Positions 1 to 7,274 are shown, counted from the first letter of the stretch. The stretch is 10,105 nt of DNA from Entophlyctis helioformis (GCA_025526915.1 JAHLKH010000482.1:1-10105); one strand, 5' to 3'. Notes: generated by a model from the letters alone, not told the origin. Numbers and translations are program-made.

Positions 1-534
1 CCAGTGTGGCATCTGCAGCGACTTGGGCGACCGAGAGACGAAAGGCCGTGCGTCGTGGCGAGCTACCAGCTGATGCTCCTCGCCCGTTGCGGCTGCTGCT
101 TTGTCGACCATGCGTCGGTGGGTTTGCTGCTGCGTCGCCATATCGAGAGACGGCAAGGCCGACAGCGAAGAACAATCGAACGACGACGACGAGCGTGGCC
201 GAAACTCCGACGGCGATGCGTGTCGCGGAGTTTGTCGCGCTTTCGACAAACGACGCTGGCAGTCGGAGACAGCGAGGAGCAAGGACGACGAGGACGGCAG
301 AGACGACGAACGAGACAAGGACAGTGACCGGGACAGGGGGAAGTCGGCAGCGCCTTCCTCGGTGTGGCTTGCTCGGAATAAAGCTCGCTCCAAAACCTCC
401 CGACGTTGCTGTTGTTGTTGTTGCTGCTGCTGTTTTTGTCGGCGTCGCAGCTTGTCCAGAGGCGAGTCGGCCAAGCGTCGTCCGGCCAGATCCAGTGTGC
501 CACATGAGAGCGTCGATATCGCATCCCGGCCCAT
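1..534 (-). CDS. Partial Gln/Ser-rich protein, runs off left edge
   Basis: An uninterrupted minus-strand frame runs from an ATG at 534 to the first base of the window (178 codons, no stop), so the 3' end is missing. The product has a basic stretch (DKLRRRQK) followed at once by nine Gln encoded by mixed CAG/CAA codons, an acidic helix-like part (REVLERALFRASHTEEGAADF), then a Ser/Arg-rich low-complexity region (SLSLSRSSSLPSSSS) and a second helix-like part (MVDKAAAATGEEHQL). Mixed Gln codons suggest selection on the peptide rather than a plain CAG expansion. No family is recognised. It could be the cytosolic tail of the membrane protein whose exons lie upstream at 676-2214, because the frame stays open upstream of the ATG to at least about 590, but no convincing acceptor was found. 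The frame is certain; that it is a gene is probable. Confidence 0.42.
   Translation of the reverse strand, partial: MGRDAISTLSCGTLDLAGRRLADSPLDKLRRRQKQQQQQQQQQRREVLERALFRASHTEEGAADFPLSRSLSLSRSSSLPSSSSLLLAVSDCQRRLSKARQTPRHASPSEFRPRSSSSFDCSSLSALPSLDMATQQQTHRRMVDKAAAATGEEHQLVARHDARPFVSRSPKSLQMPHW
403..433. repeat. CAG/CAA trinucleotide tract
   Basis: Imperfect GTT/GCT repeat on the plus strand, reading as mixed CAA and CAG codons (nine Gln) in the minus-strand frame of 1-534. Confidence 0.8.
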
Positions 535-675
535 CGCCGAGTCAGACAAGCAGGCAGGGCAGGGCAGGCAGGGCATGCAAGCAGGCAGAGTGGACCGCAG
601 AACACATCGATCGAGCCATGTAAGTGTGCGTGCTTGCATCTGCCGACCATGGGATGTCCAGCGTGCTGCACTCAC

Positions 676-1572
676 CTGAACACTGGATCACGGCCCGCAC
701 AAACGCCACGGCACAGGCGGCTTCGTGGATGAGCAGCACGGTGCTGATCCACACACCGAGAGCAGCCTGGCGCATGCAGGCGTGGGCGGCATCGCAAAGG
801 CAGCTGAATGCCAAGCGCACGGCGATCCAAACGGCCCACTTGCATGCCCTGTCCGGCCATGGGCGAGTGCCAGCCAGAAATGGTCGAGATGGCACGCAGC
901 ATTGCAGATGCGCAAGACAGGCAGGCAGGCAGGCAGGCAGACCGCGCTGGTGTCAGCCGCTCCGTCAAGCCATCGCACAGCACAACCACACACTCGGACA
1001 TAAGCAGCCACTCACTTCCAAAGGATACTGCGGCAGGCATAGCAGCCAAGTGCAGCTGCAATGACTCGTAACGGCTTGCTCTTGGCCGCCATGCAAACGA
1101 CCGCCCATGCCAGCTGCCACGCGGCATCGGGGGAATGCAGCCGCGATGGCGACTGCCGGCGATGGCGACGGCGAGCCCACGAAGACCAATGCGATGCTTC
1201 GCTGCCTCAAAGCCGAGGACCAACTGCAAGGATCAGCACAAGTGGATTGGGACAGCACGCACAAGAAGCACGCACATGGTCAGCATCTAGCATCACCAGC
1301 ATCTATCGTCCAGTCTCCAGCGCATCAAGAGCAGCATCGCACGCATCAACAGCCAGCACTCGTCGACTTTCGCCGCGCTCTCATCCAGCCTGACCCGCCT
1401 GGCTGGCCGCCAGAACAAGCGCGGATTCGCCATCACCAAACGCACATCCGACACCGACTGAAGCCGCGACAGACGCGCGTCACTGCAGGCGGTGCGATGA
1501 GGGGAAGTGCAGCATGGGAACTGGCCGTCACTGCTGAGCAGAGTGCCGTGTATGTGCGACCAACGGCAGCAT
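676..1572 (-). CDS. Possible further exons of a polytopic membrane protein
   Basis: Three minus-strand blocks bounded by good splice signals. Block 1572-1297 follows acceptor GTCACAG and carries a frame with DVRLVMANPRLFW and WLLMRAMLLLMRWRL. A 73-nt interval from donor GTGATG (1296) to acceptor TTGCAG (1224) separates it from block 1223-1016, whose end reads WQLAWAVVCMAAKSKPLRV then a donor GTGAGT at 1015. Joining 1016 to an acceptor after GGACAG at 849 keeps phase and gives ILWK-ACKWAVWIAVRLAF followed by WISTVLLIHEAACAVAFVRAV, ending at donor GTGAGT (675). The product would be rich in membrane helices. The frame through the first half of 1223-1016 does not connect cleanly, so either a base is missing or the exon limits are wrong. 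This may be the continuation of the gene starting at 2214. No family recognised. Confidence 0.3.
921..940. repeat. (GCAG)5 microsatellite
   Basis: Five perfect GCAG units preceded by ACAG. It lies in a predicted intron of the minus-strand membrane-protein exons. A related, less regular GGGCA/GGCA tract is at about 548-595. Confidence 0.85.
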
Positions 1573-1683
1573 CTGTGACACGGACAAGGCATTCGCGACA
1601 TTCGCAGACTCCAGCAACAAGACTCATGGCACCGTCAACCGCAGCATCGCCCTCAGACACACTGCCTGACACGCCACGACAGA

Positions 1684-2214
1684 TCATTGCTGATCCATGC
1701 GATGCTGTTCGAGCAATGCCAGCCGTATCGGGCAAGGCGATCGGCCGACGAGTGCCCAGACTTGCAGCTCTGCCGGCTGCTGGACATGCAGACAGTCGCT
1801 CAACCAGACCTGGACAATCTGAGATGCAGACATCCAAACGGCAATCACAGCACAGGAGACACAACAAGACGCGCAGCAGGTGGATGCCAGTATCGCCACA
1901 ACGCACAGCGGCCAAATGGACAACGGACAGAGACACTGAGGCGAGGAGAGACTGACGACAACTGATGGGACACGACCATACACGGCACGATGCTGCTCAT
2001 GCAGGACGCAGCTGCTGATCACGCATCACAACCAGCAGGCACTCACAATAACAGGAGGAGCGAGCAGGAGAAGCAGCCAGACGAGTTCGGCCCACGCGTA
2101 TGCCGCGACGACGAGGCTGGAATAGCTGAGCATGTGGAGTTTCGTGTCGATGTCGGTTATGGCGTCAAGATTCGGCGTGTCGGGCAACGGGGATTTCTGT
2201 GCGAGGCGATGCAA
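1684..2214 (-). CDS. Two-exon membrane protein (139 aa if complete)
   Basis: Exon 1 runs from an ATG at 2214 to 2047 (56 codons, phase 0) and ends at a perfect donor GTGAGT. Exon 2 begins at 1935 after a pyrimidine-rich acceptor ending CGCCTCAG; the intron is 111 nt and the phase is kept. The joined protein starts with a polar segment (residues 1-28), has a helix near 31-56 (SLVVAAYAWAELVWLLLLL) and a second, cysteine-rich helix near 66-91 (VVAILASTCCASCCVSCAV), then an amphipathic tail (VQVWLSDCLHVQQPAEL). A TGA at 1684-1686 ends it at 139 residues. Alternatively the exon ends earlier and the protein continues into the hydrophobic exons at 1572-676, making a multi-span receptor or transporter. 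I do not recognise the family. The start codon is only 52 bp from the 770-bp repeat, so that repeat probably carries its promoter. Confidence 0.5.
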
Positions 2215-2265
2215 TGGACTGGCGCGACGGGCTGGCCGTGAATGGACGGACCGACAACTCGACAG

Positions 2266-3035
2266 ATGCAGACACTGCAGTCACCGGTCATGGATCCACA
2301 GCAGCCACACTGGAGAGTATGCTGCGATCAAGGATGACAAGGCTTGGTTTGGCGAGTGCCCGCTGTTGCAATGGCTGGCTTGGGATGCGATGGCGGCCGT
2401 GCTTGTTGCATGTCTTGGATCTCGCACGATGGACGGCATTCAATCACAGGAACAGAACAGGCGATGGATCAGATGCGCAATGAGCGATGCGGCAAACAAC
2501 AGATGGCAGCTGCGATCAGCCATCAGCAGCACCAGGGGCATGGACAAGCACGCATGCGGTGGCATGAAGGGCTGCTTGGAAGGAGCGAGTCCTTGCATTT
2601 GGGATGCATCTTACGGATCTGTGGATACGCAGCAGCATCGATGGGTTCCTGACCGACGCAATGAGCGCATCAACGGCACGGCATGTTTCGAAACGAGTCG
2701 CATGATGAGTCGCGTGCAGACAGACACCAAAGCAGGCTGCGCATGGATCATGCTCAACAGCAAACAGCACTTGACAGGCAGCACTTGGCATGCATCAACA
2801 CGGTTTGCGGAATCAGCGAGCCTTGTGCAGACGACATTGCTGCTCGCTTCGCCAACGGCACAGCTGCTCGACTGCGAGCCAGGACGGTCCATCCTGATTC
2901 TCACGGCAGATGACTCACTGATCGTGCACAAACGCCAGTAAAGAGCAGACAGGCATACGTATATTAAACAAGAGCCAAGTGGTCAATCATCGCACTCGGC
3001 TGCGTCGGATCGGAAGCGCTTGGCCAGACTCTCGC
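2266..3035. repeat. 770-bp direct repeat, left copy
   Basis: Matches 5562-6331 at a constant offset of 3296 with no insertion or deletion and about 26 substitutions (roughly 97% identity by hand count). Substitutions are concentrated in the left half (about 24 before 2650); the last 224 bp are identical. The ends are abrupt: ATGCAGACAC at the left and GACTCTCGC at the right, without TG/CA termini, terminal inverted repeats or matching flanking short repeats. The segment contains the stop codon and last 17 codons of the minus-strand gene at 2983-3378. The remainder, about 2266-2980, shows no convincing coding capacity on either strand. It is duplicated host DNA or an unrecognised element, not a canonical LTR. 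Confidence 0.95.
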
Positions 3036-3378
3036 TGCCGCTCAGCTTTCGTTGAATCTGGCGCAAGACAAACGTGTGCGGGCCTTGCGTTGCGCCGTTA
3101 CCCGCACCAGCACTCTCCTTCCCGTCCATGTCGATATGTCCACACTCGCCACCGCCTGCATCACCACCGCTGTCACCATCATCACAGGCACCGTCACCAT
3201 CACCGCTGCCGCCACTACTGCCACTGCCGCTACTATTCCCACTGCCGCCACCCGGCACTTCGCTGCTCAGCTTGCGCTTGTAGATCCACCGCAGGATGCG
3301 GTTGACGAGCGACGCGTACGCCTGGATAATCTCCATCACGGTCCATCGCTGCACGAGCGGCGACGACTCGATCCATTC
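2983..3378 (-). CDS. Last exon of an unrecognised protein with Gly/Ser/Asp tract
   Basis: A minus-strand frame ends with TGA at 2983-2985. A likely acceptor (GCATCTGCAG) places the exon start at 3378, giving 131 residues; the frame is open to 3495, but the upstream part is built on an ATCC repeat and retroelement DNA. The exon opens with a well-formed amphipathic helical segment (EWIESSPLVQRWTVMEIIQA, then YASLVNRILRWIYKRKL). A low-complexity linker of Gly, Ser and Asp follows, then a basic helix (TFVLRQIQRKLSG, SLAKRFRSD) and an acidic end (AAECDD). No known domain is recognised. The final 17 codons lie inside the 770-bp repeat, so a second copy of this C-terminus exists at 6279-6331, where it is not joined to the rest of the gene. 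Upstream exons are not visible and may have been separated by the retroelement at 3445-5561. Confidence 0.5.
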   Translation of the reverse strand, partial: EWIESSPLVQRWTVMEIIQAYASLVNRILRWIYKRKLSSEVPGGGSGNSSGSGSSGGSGDGDGACDDGDSGGDAGGGECGHIDMDGKESAGAGNGATQGPHTFVLRQIQRKLSGSESLAKRFRSDAAECDD

Positions 3379-3396
3379 CTGCAGATGCTCCGTGCA

Positions 3397-3416
3397 CCAT
3401 CCATCCATCCATCCAT
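3397..3416. repeat. (CCAT)5 microsatellite
   Basis: Five perfect CCAT units between the retroelement's left end and the last exon of the gene at 2983-3378, probably intronic. Confidence 0.85.
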
Positions 3417-3444
3417 ACCAACACCTACGCCTACTATCGAGACT

Positions 3445-3501
3445 TGAGTTTGGATGTAATGGTTTGTGGGAACCTTCACGCACATGTGAACACAAGCAAC
3501 A
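3445..3501 (-). mobile_element. Start of a degenerate 3' LTR, copia-like
   Basis: On the minus strand TGTTGCTTGTGTTCACATG begins at 3501, directly after a purine-rich tract. Its inner part (TTCCCACAAACC then ATTACATCCAAACTC, about 3473-3446) matches TTCCCGAACG, ATTCAATCCAACTC at 5549-5529, just upstream of the Gag-like gene, at roughly 80% over 25 bp with small gaps. A pair of related sequences at the two ends of the element, the inner one starting with TG after a purine tract, is what an LTR pair would look like. The right limit of the LTR is not visible and no target-site duplication was found. Inference from position and short similarity only. Confidence 0.4.
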
Positions 3502-3525
3502 CCCCCATATTCACATCCCCATCCA
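3502..3525 (-). other. Polypurine-tract-like sequence
   Basis: Minus-strand purine-rich TGGATGGGGATGTGAATATG followed by GGGG lies between the stop codon of the Pol-like frame (3526-3528) and the TGTT at 3501. This is the expected place and composition for the plus-strand primer of an LTR retrotransposon, though several T residues interrupt it. Confidence 0.4.
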
Positions 3526-3692
3526 TCAGAGTATCCCAATGTCAATAACAACCACCGACACAGAATGCTTCTCAAATACGTCACGATCGAACTGCTTTAT
3601 CAAGACGTCTGCAACCATCCGTGTACCAGTCATGTGCTTCCGAGTCGCCTTGTCTTCCTGGCTCTCTCTCGCATTCAACCTCGCTTCCTCTA
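3526..3692 (-). pseudogene. Ty1/copia Pol C-terminal (RNase H end) remnant
   Basis: The minus-strand frame ending with TGA at 3526-3528 carries GTRMVADVLIKQFDRDVFEK (about 3624-3565). This resembles the end of Ty1/copia polyproteins, where a T..xMxADxLTKxLxRxxF motif closes the RNase H region; here Ile replaces the usual Thr of LTK. The frame stays open upstream to beyond 3810, overlapping the end of the FG-repeat gene in another frame, but I cannot recognise reverse transcriptase, integrase or the RNase H catalytic core, so nearly all of pol is missing or unrecognisable. It is followed immediately by the purine tract and LTR-like start, the canonical order in such elements. It has no independent function; it is a scar of an autonomous ancestor. 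The identification rests on one short motif plus position. Confidence 0.5.
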
Positions 3693-5485
3693 CCTCTTGC
3701 GACGCGTCTTTGGATGGGCAGGCTTGCGTCCAGGAACTGACCGTCCGCCAACTGCTACGGCGGTTGCCACAAAGCCAGGCATACTGCCTGTCGGCGCGCC
3801 AAACATAAACTAGCCCGATGGTGTTGGCATGCCAAAGGTGAAGGTTGTCTGCTGTGGCTTGCCTTTTCCCACCCGCTGTTCTTGCTGTTGCTGTTGCTGC
3901 TGCTGAGTCTTCTGCCTGAAGCTAAATGACCTGATCGGCTCAGGTAGTTGTTGGCCTAACGCCAGTGTCGACGGCTGTTGTATGCTAAATCCACTCAATG
4001 CTTGGCCAAGGTCAGACGCGCCACACGATCCTTGCCCACCTGGTGTCTGGCCCGCCGGCTGCCCACCAAAGCCCCAGAACCCGCCGCCAAAGCTGAGTGC
4101 CGCGGCTGCTGGAGCAGGCGTTGCGGTGCTGCTTGGTGCTCCAAAGCCTGAGAAGCCCGACGCGACCGGACCTTGCTCCGACACAGACTTGGCGACAGGC
4201 GTCGATCCAAACACGAAGCCGCTTGTTGCTGGTGCAGGCTGCGTTGCAGATGGAGCGGCGCCAAGGAGACCGCCGGCCGAGGCTGGTGGAGCAGAAGCAG
4301 TCGGCGCGAGAGAAGGAGCCGCACCGAATGAAAATGTTGGTGTCGCTGATGCTGGGGATGGGGCAGCAGGTCTAGGCGCTTCTGTCTTGGTACCAAATCC
4401 GCCAAAGCTAAAGGATGGCGTGGCACCAGACGCGGTGGCTGTCGGCGGCGCGGATACAGTTGTTGCAGGTGTTGATCCAAAACCGCCGAAACTAAATAAT
4501 GGCGTGGTGCCAGGCGCAGTCGTCGGCGTGGCTGTGGATGCTGGTGCACCAAGCTACCAACTGCAATAGCGGCAGTAGTTGGAGCTGGAGTTGGAATTGG
4601 AGTAACCGTTGACGGGCCAAACGAGAACGATGGTGCAGTTGGGGCAGCTGTCACAGTGCGGGCAGCTGCACCACCAAAGCCACCGAATGAGAACCCAGAA
4701 ACATGCGCGGCAACTGGAGCAGCGGCGGATGTGGTGGCCGCGTGTGATTCTGTCTTGGCACCAAGCCCGCCAAAGCTGTTGGACGGCGTATCAACAGACG
4801 CGGTGATCGACGTGGCGTTGGATGCTGAAGTGCCACTGTTGGGATGGCGGCTCTGCCCGAGCCCCTGTTCCAAGCTCTCGACCGTACGACGAAGCTCAAA
4901 CAAGGAACTATGCAGGACCTTTGCTGCCTCAAAGCCGGGTGGCATGCGTGCAGATAGTCGTGCGATCATATCCGCTTCGGATGCCTTGCCACCGAGGAAG
5001 GGCAACAAGCTGTATGCCTCAATAGCTGCCTCCATCTGCTCGGCGATGCTGGAGGACATTGAGAACTGCGACATTCGATGGGCGGCCGTCCTGAGGTCCT
5101 CTACGCTCTGCGGGTCGCTGAGAAGGCAGGCTCGAAAGATGACCGACATGGCACGGTCTGGGCGAATCGGATCGAAAAAGACGAACGTCTTCCTCAGCAC
5201 GGCTGGATGGTCCTTGACGGCCATGATGATGGCCCCCTGAGCCTTGCCGATACGCTCCATGTCCTGTCCGCTCAGAGCACGCTCGACTTTCTTGTCGCCT
5301 TCGCCGGTGTAATACGTATCTGCACGGAGATAGTCTTTGAAGCCGCCGCTCGCCGCATGAGCGATGAAGAGGAACATCCAGCTCATGAAGGACTCCTTGT
5401 TGAGCTCCTTGAGTATCGGTATCGGCACTGTCATTATCGACGAGCTCGACGTCGACTCCGCGGAACCTCCAGCTGTATTACTCAT
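3690..5485 (-). CDS. Copia Gag-like domain fused to FG repeats, frame-broken
   Basis: Starts at the ATG at 5485 (an in-frame ATG at 5587 lies inside the repeat and is less likely). Residues about 21-205 look like the Gag of copia-type LTR elements (UBN2 / retrotran_gag families): PILKELNKESFMSWMFLFI at the front, then helices, and the GKASEADMIARLSARMPPGF pattern where Gags have an SDxxxxxxLLxxLPxxF-like motif. No CCHC knuckle is seen. From about residue 235 the protein becomes Ser/Ala/Thr/Pro-rich with repeated FG motifs (FSFGGFG, SFSFGPS, TFSFGAA, FVFGSTP, TFTFGMP), as in nucleoporins, and has a run of eight Gln near the end. One base is missing near 4550-4553, where AGCTTGGT should read Ser-Phe-Gly; the frame then resumes. 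A TAG at 3810-3812 interrupts it, but the frame continues in FG style (FMFGAPTGSMPGF) to a basic end (HPKTRRKR) and TAG at 3690-3692. Role inferred: capsid-like protein with possible affinity for the nuclear pore. Confidence 0.6.
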
Positions 5486-5520
5486 GTCTCGATGTTCAGA
5501 TCTCTGGGCACGTTGCCTCT

Positions 5521-5561
5521 TGAAACAAGAGTTGGATTGAATCGTTCGGGAAACACAACCA
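5521..5561 (-). mobile_element. Truncated 5' LTR remnant, copia-like
   Basis: Between the right copy of the 770-bp repeat and the Gag-like start, the minus strand reads TGGTTGTGTTTCCCGAACGA then TTCAATCCAACTC and TTGTTTCA. The part from TTCCC to CTC resembles the 3' LTR start at 3473-3446, but about 20 bases present there are missing here. No convincing tRNA primer-binding site follows. Together with the left copy it suggests a degenerate LTR pair. Confidence 0.35.
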
Positions 5562-6331
5562 ATGCAGACACTGCAGTAACTGGTCATGGATCCACAGCAG
5601 CGACACTGGAGAGTATGCTGCGATCAAGGATAGCAAGACTTGGTTTGGCGAGCGCCCGCTGTTGCAATGACTGGCTTGGGATGCGATGGCGGCGGTGCTT
5701 GTTGCATGTCTTGGATCTCGCACGATGGACGGCATTCAATCACAGGAACAGAACAGGCGATGGGTCAGATGCGCAATGAGCGATGCGGCAAACAACAGAT
5801 GGCAGCTGCGATCAGCCATCAGCAGCACCAGGGGCATGGACAAGCACGGATGCGGCGACATGATGGGCTGCTTGAATGGAGCGAGTCCTTGCATTTGCAA
5901 CGCATCTGACCGATCTGTGGATACGCAGCAGCATGAATGGGCTCCTGACCGACGCAATGAGCGCATCAACGGCACGGCATGTTTCGAAACGAGTCGCATG
6001 ATGAGTCGCGTGCAGACAGACACCAAAGCAGGCTGCGCATGGATCATGCTCAACAGCAAACAGCACTTGACAGGCAGCACTTGGCATGCATCAACACGGT
6101 TTGCAGCATCAGCGAGCCTTGTGCAGACGACATTGCTGCTCGCTTCGCCAACGGCACAGCTGCTCGACTGCGAGCCAGGACGGTCCATCCTGATTCTCAC
6201 GGCAGATGACTCACTGATCGTGCACAAACGCCAGTAAAGAGCAGACAGGCATACGTATATTAAACAAGAGCCAAGTGGTCAATCATCGCACTCGGCTGCG
6301 TCGGATCGGAAGCGCTTGGCCAGACTCTCGC
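5562..6331. repeat. 770-bp direct repeat, right copy
   Basis: Second copy of 2266-3035. It starts exactly where the LTR-like remnant ends and stops where the stress-protein reading begins to look native. The plus-strand frame that is open across the left copy has a TGA here (near 5668) and mostly amino-acid-changing differences, so it is not evidently protein-coding. The sequence also holds an orphan copy of the C-terminal codons of the gene at 2983-3378 (6279-6331, minus strand). A TATA-like string, TACGTATATTAAAC, is at about 6252-6265 and identically in the left copy. Confidence 0.95.
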
Positions 6332-6656
6332 CGAGTGGTCGCACGAGCTGCGTCGCCAGCTGCAGGGCAAGCACGCCGTCATCGACACCAAGGTCACGTT
6401 TGGTGCGCCGGGTGCTGCATGCGTGCACGTGGCCGACGCTGCCAAGGTCGACATGGTCGTCATGGCCGTGCACGGACAGACGGACGCGCACTCGCTCGTC
6501 ATGGGCCCCGTCAGCCAGTTTGTGTCGACGTTCCTCAAGCGCTGTCCCGTGGTGCTCGTGCGCGACGGCGCGACCGAGAACGACGACGTCGAGGGCGATG
6601 CTGGAGTCTCGGCCAAGTCGGCGGTCGCACATGCACCGGCCGGCGTGGTTGCGTGA
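6312..6656 (+). pseudogene. Universal stress protein (UspA-type) domain, N-terminal half missing
   Basis: A plus-strand frame ends with TGA at 6654-6656 and contains the C-terminal half of the UspA fold: a helix (LAEWSHELRRQLQG), a strand and loop (VTFGAPGAACVHVADAAKV), then VDMVVMAVHGQTDAHSLVMG and PVSQFVSTFLKRCPVVLVRD, which correspond to the family's DLIVMGxxG, xxxGSVSxxV and CPVLVV segments. The G-x2-G-x9-G ATP motif is incomplete, since the second Gly is absent (HGQTD). About 108 residues follow the repeat junction at 6332; the family is usually 140-160 with an N-terminal VAVDxS strand that is absent here. The frame has a stop at 6261 and no ATG before 6453. Either 5' exons are spliced in from the repeat (possible acceptor GGCCAG at 6322) or the duplication removed the 5' half. 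The acidic tail (ENDDVEGD) is lineage-specific. Confidence 0.6.
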
Positions 6657-7274
6657 TCGCCCACGTCTTGCCTCGCCTCGCCTCGTCTCTTGACCCTCGC
6701 CTTCTCCCTCTTCCTCTTCGATGCACAATATATATCCGCTCGTCTTTTCTTGATCACTTGTCCCTTTGGCAGATCTTGCCTGCCACCTCGCATTCAACAA
6801 GCGCATGATCCGAGCAAGCGTCCTCGCTGACCTTGTGTCGCAGACAACCACACGCTCAACGGCCACTGCGTTCATTCTGGCATGGCTGCTGCTGCCCATG
6901 TCCGTGCCGTCCTCAAACCAACCAAATGCTCGCCTGGATGGGCATATCCAGTGATCGCTGTCAGCAAGACTTGCGGCCAGATGGCTGCCGTCCTGCGCAT
7001 CGCGGCTTCTTGCTCAACAACACAGCACATGCGTGACATTGCCCCTTTGACACCTTCCATTGCCATCACAGCCGGCAGTGTGGCCAACCATCCGGCCTGC
7101 CTCTGCGTCACGAGCAGCAGCAGGCACTTGCTGGATCGGCTTCGTGGACCCCATCCAATGTCAGATCGGTGTGCACCACACATACCTCCTTGAATGAACG
7201 ATCCTCTGCATGTGCGAGCAAGGCAAGATGATGCGAGCCCCATTCATTCCACTTCAGCCCATCCAACACCCAGC
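6657..7274. other. Intergenic stretch, no supported gene
   Basis: Just after the stress-protein stop there is a pyrimidine-rich run (TTGCCTCGCCTCGCCTCGTC and CTTCTCCCTCTTCCTCTTCG) followed by ATATATATCC at about 6728, which may be a 3' UTR. Frames of about 100-120 codons are open on both strands at 6872-7243, but neither has recognisable motifs, and such overlaps are common in this GC-rich DNA. The kinase stop at 7275 borders it, so the interval lies between two convergent 3' ends. Confidence 0.5.

Noticed and set aside
2..73. Short plus-strand frame with CGICSD, a possible zinc-knuckle gene end
   Set aside because: It lies opposite the much longer open minus-strand frame and consists of only 23 codons.
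911..940. Short repeated units as a CRISPR-like or regulatory array
   Set aside because: Perfect tetranucleotide units without spacers are a plain microsatellite.
1107..1955. 282-codon plus-strand frame
   Set aside because: It is antisense to hydrophobic minus-strand blocks with splice signals, and its His/Arg/Gln/Thr-rich composition is typical of a complement frame.
2132..2941. 269-codon plus-strand frame across the left repeat, with a shorter version (5686-6237) in the right copy
   Set aside because: The right copy has a TGA in this frame, most differences change amino acids, and the product has no motifs; it is more likely chance openness in GC-rich DNA.
3565..3813. 82-codon plus-strand frame
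   Set aside because: It is the complement of the Pol-like tail and FG-gene end, without motifs of its own.
4549..4560. A very short intron as the explanation of the Gag-FG frame change
   Set aside because: Any GT-AG pair there would be under about 15 nt, far from the 81-96 nt introns seen in the kinase gene.
2266..6331. The two 770-bp copies as LTRs of a retrotransposon
   Set aside because: No TG/CA ends, no terminal inverted repeats, no matching target duplication (GACAG against CGAGT), no purine tract next to the left copy, and a host-like coding exon crosses its inner border. The TGG just inside the right copy is not followed by a convincing tRNA complement.
6872..7243. Overlapping open frames on both strands between the stress protein and the kinase
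   Set aside because: No motif, no splice or start context that prefers either strand; left as unassigned.
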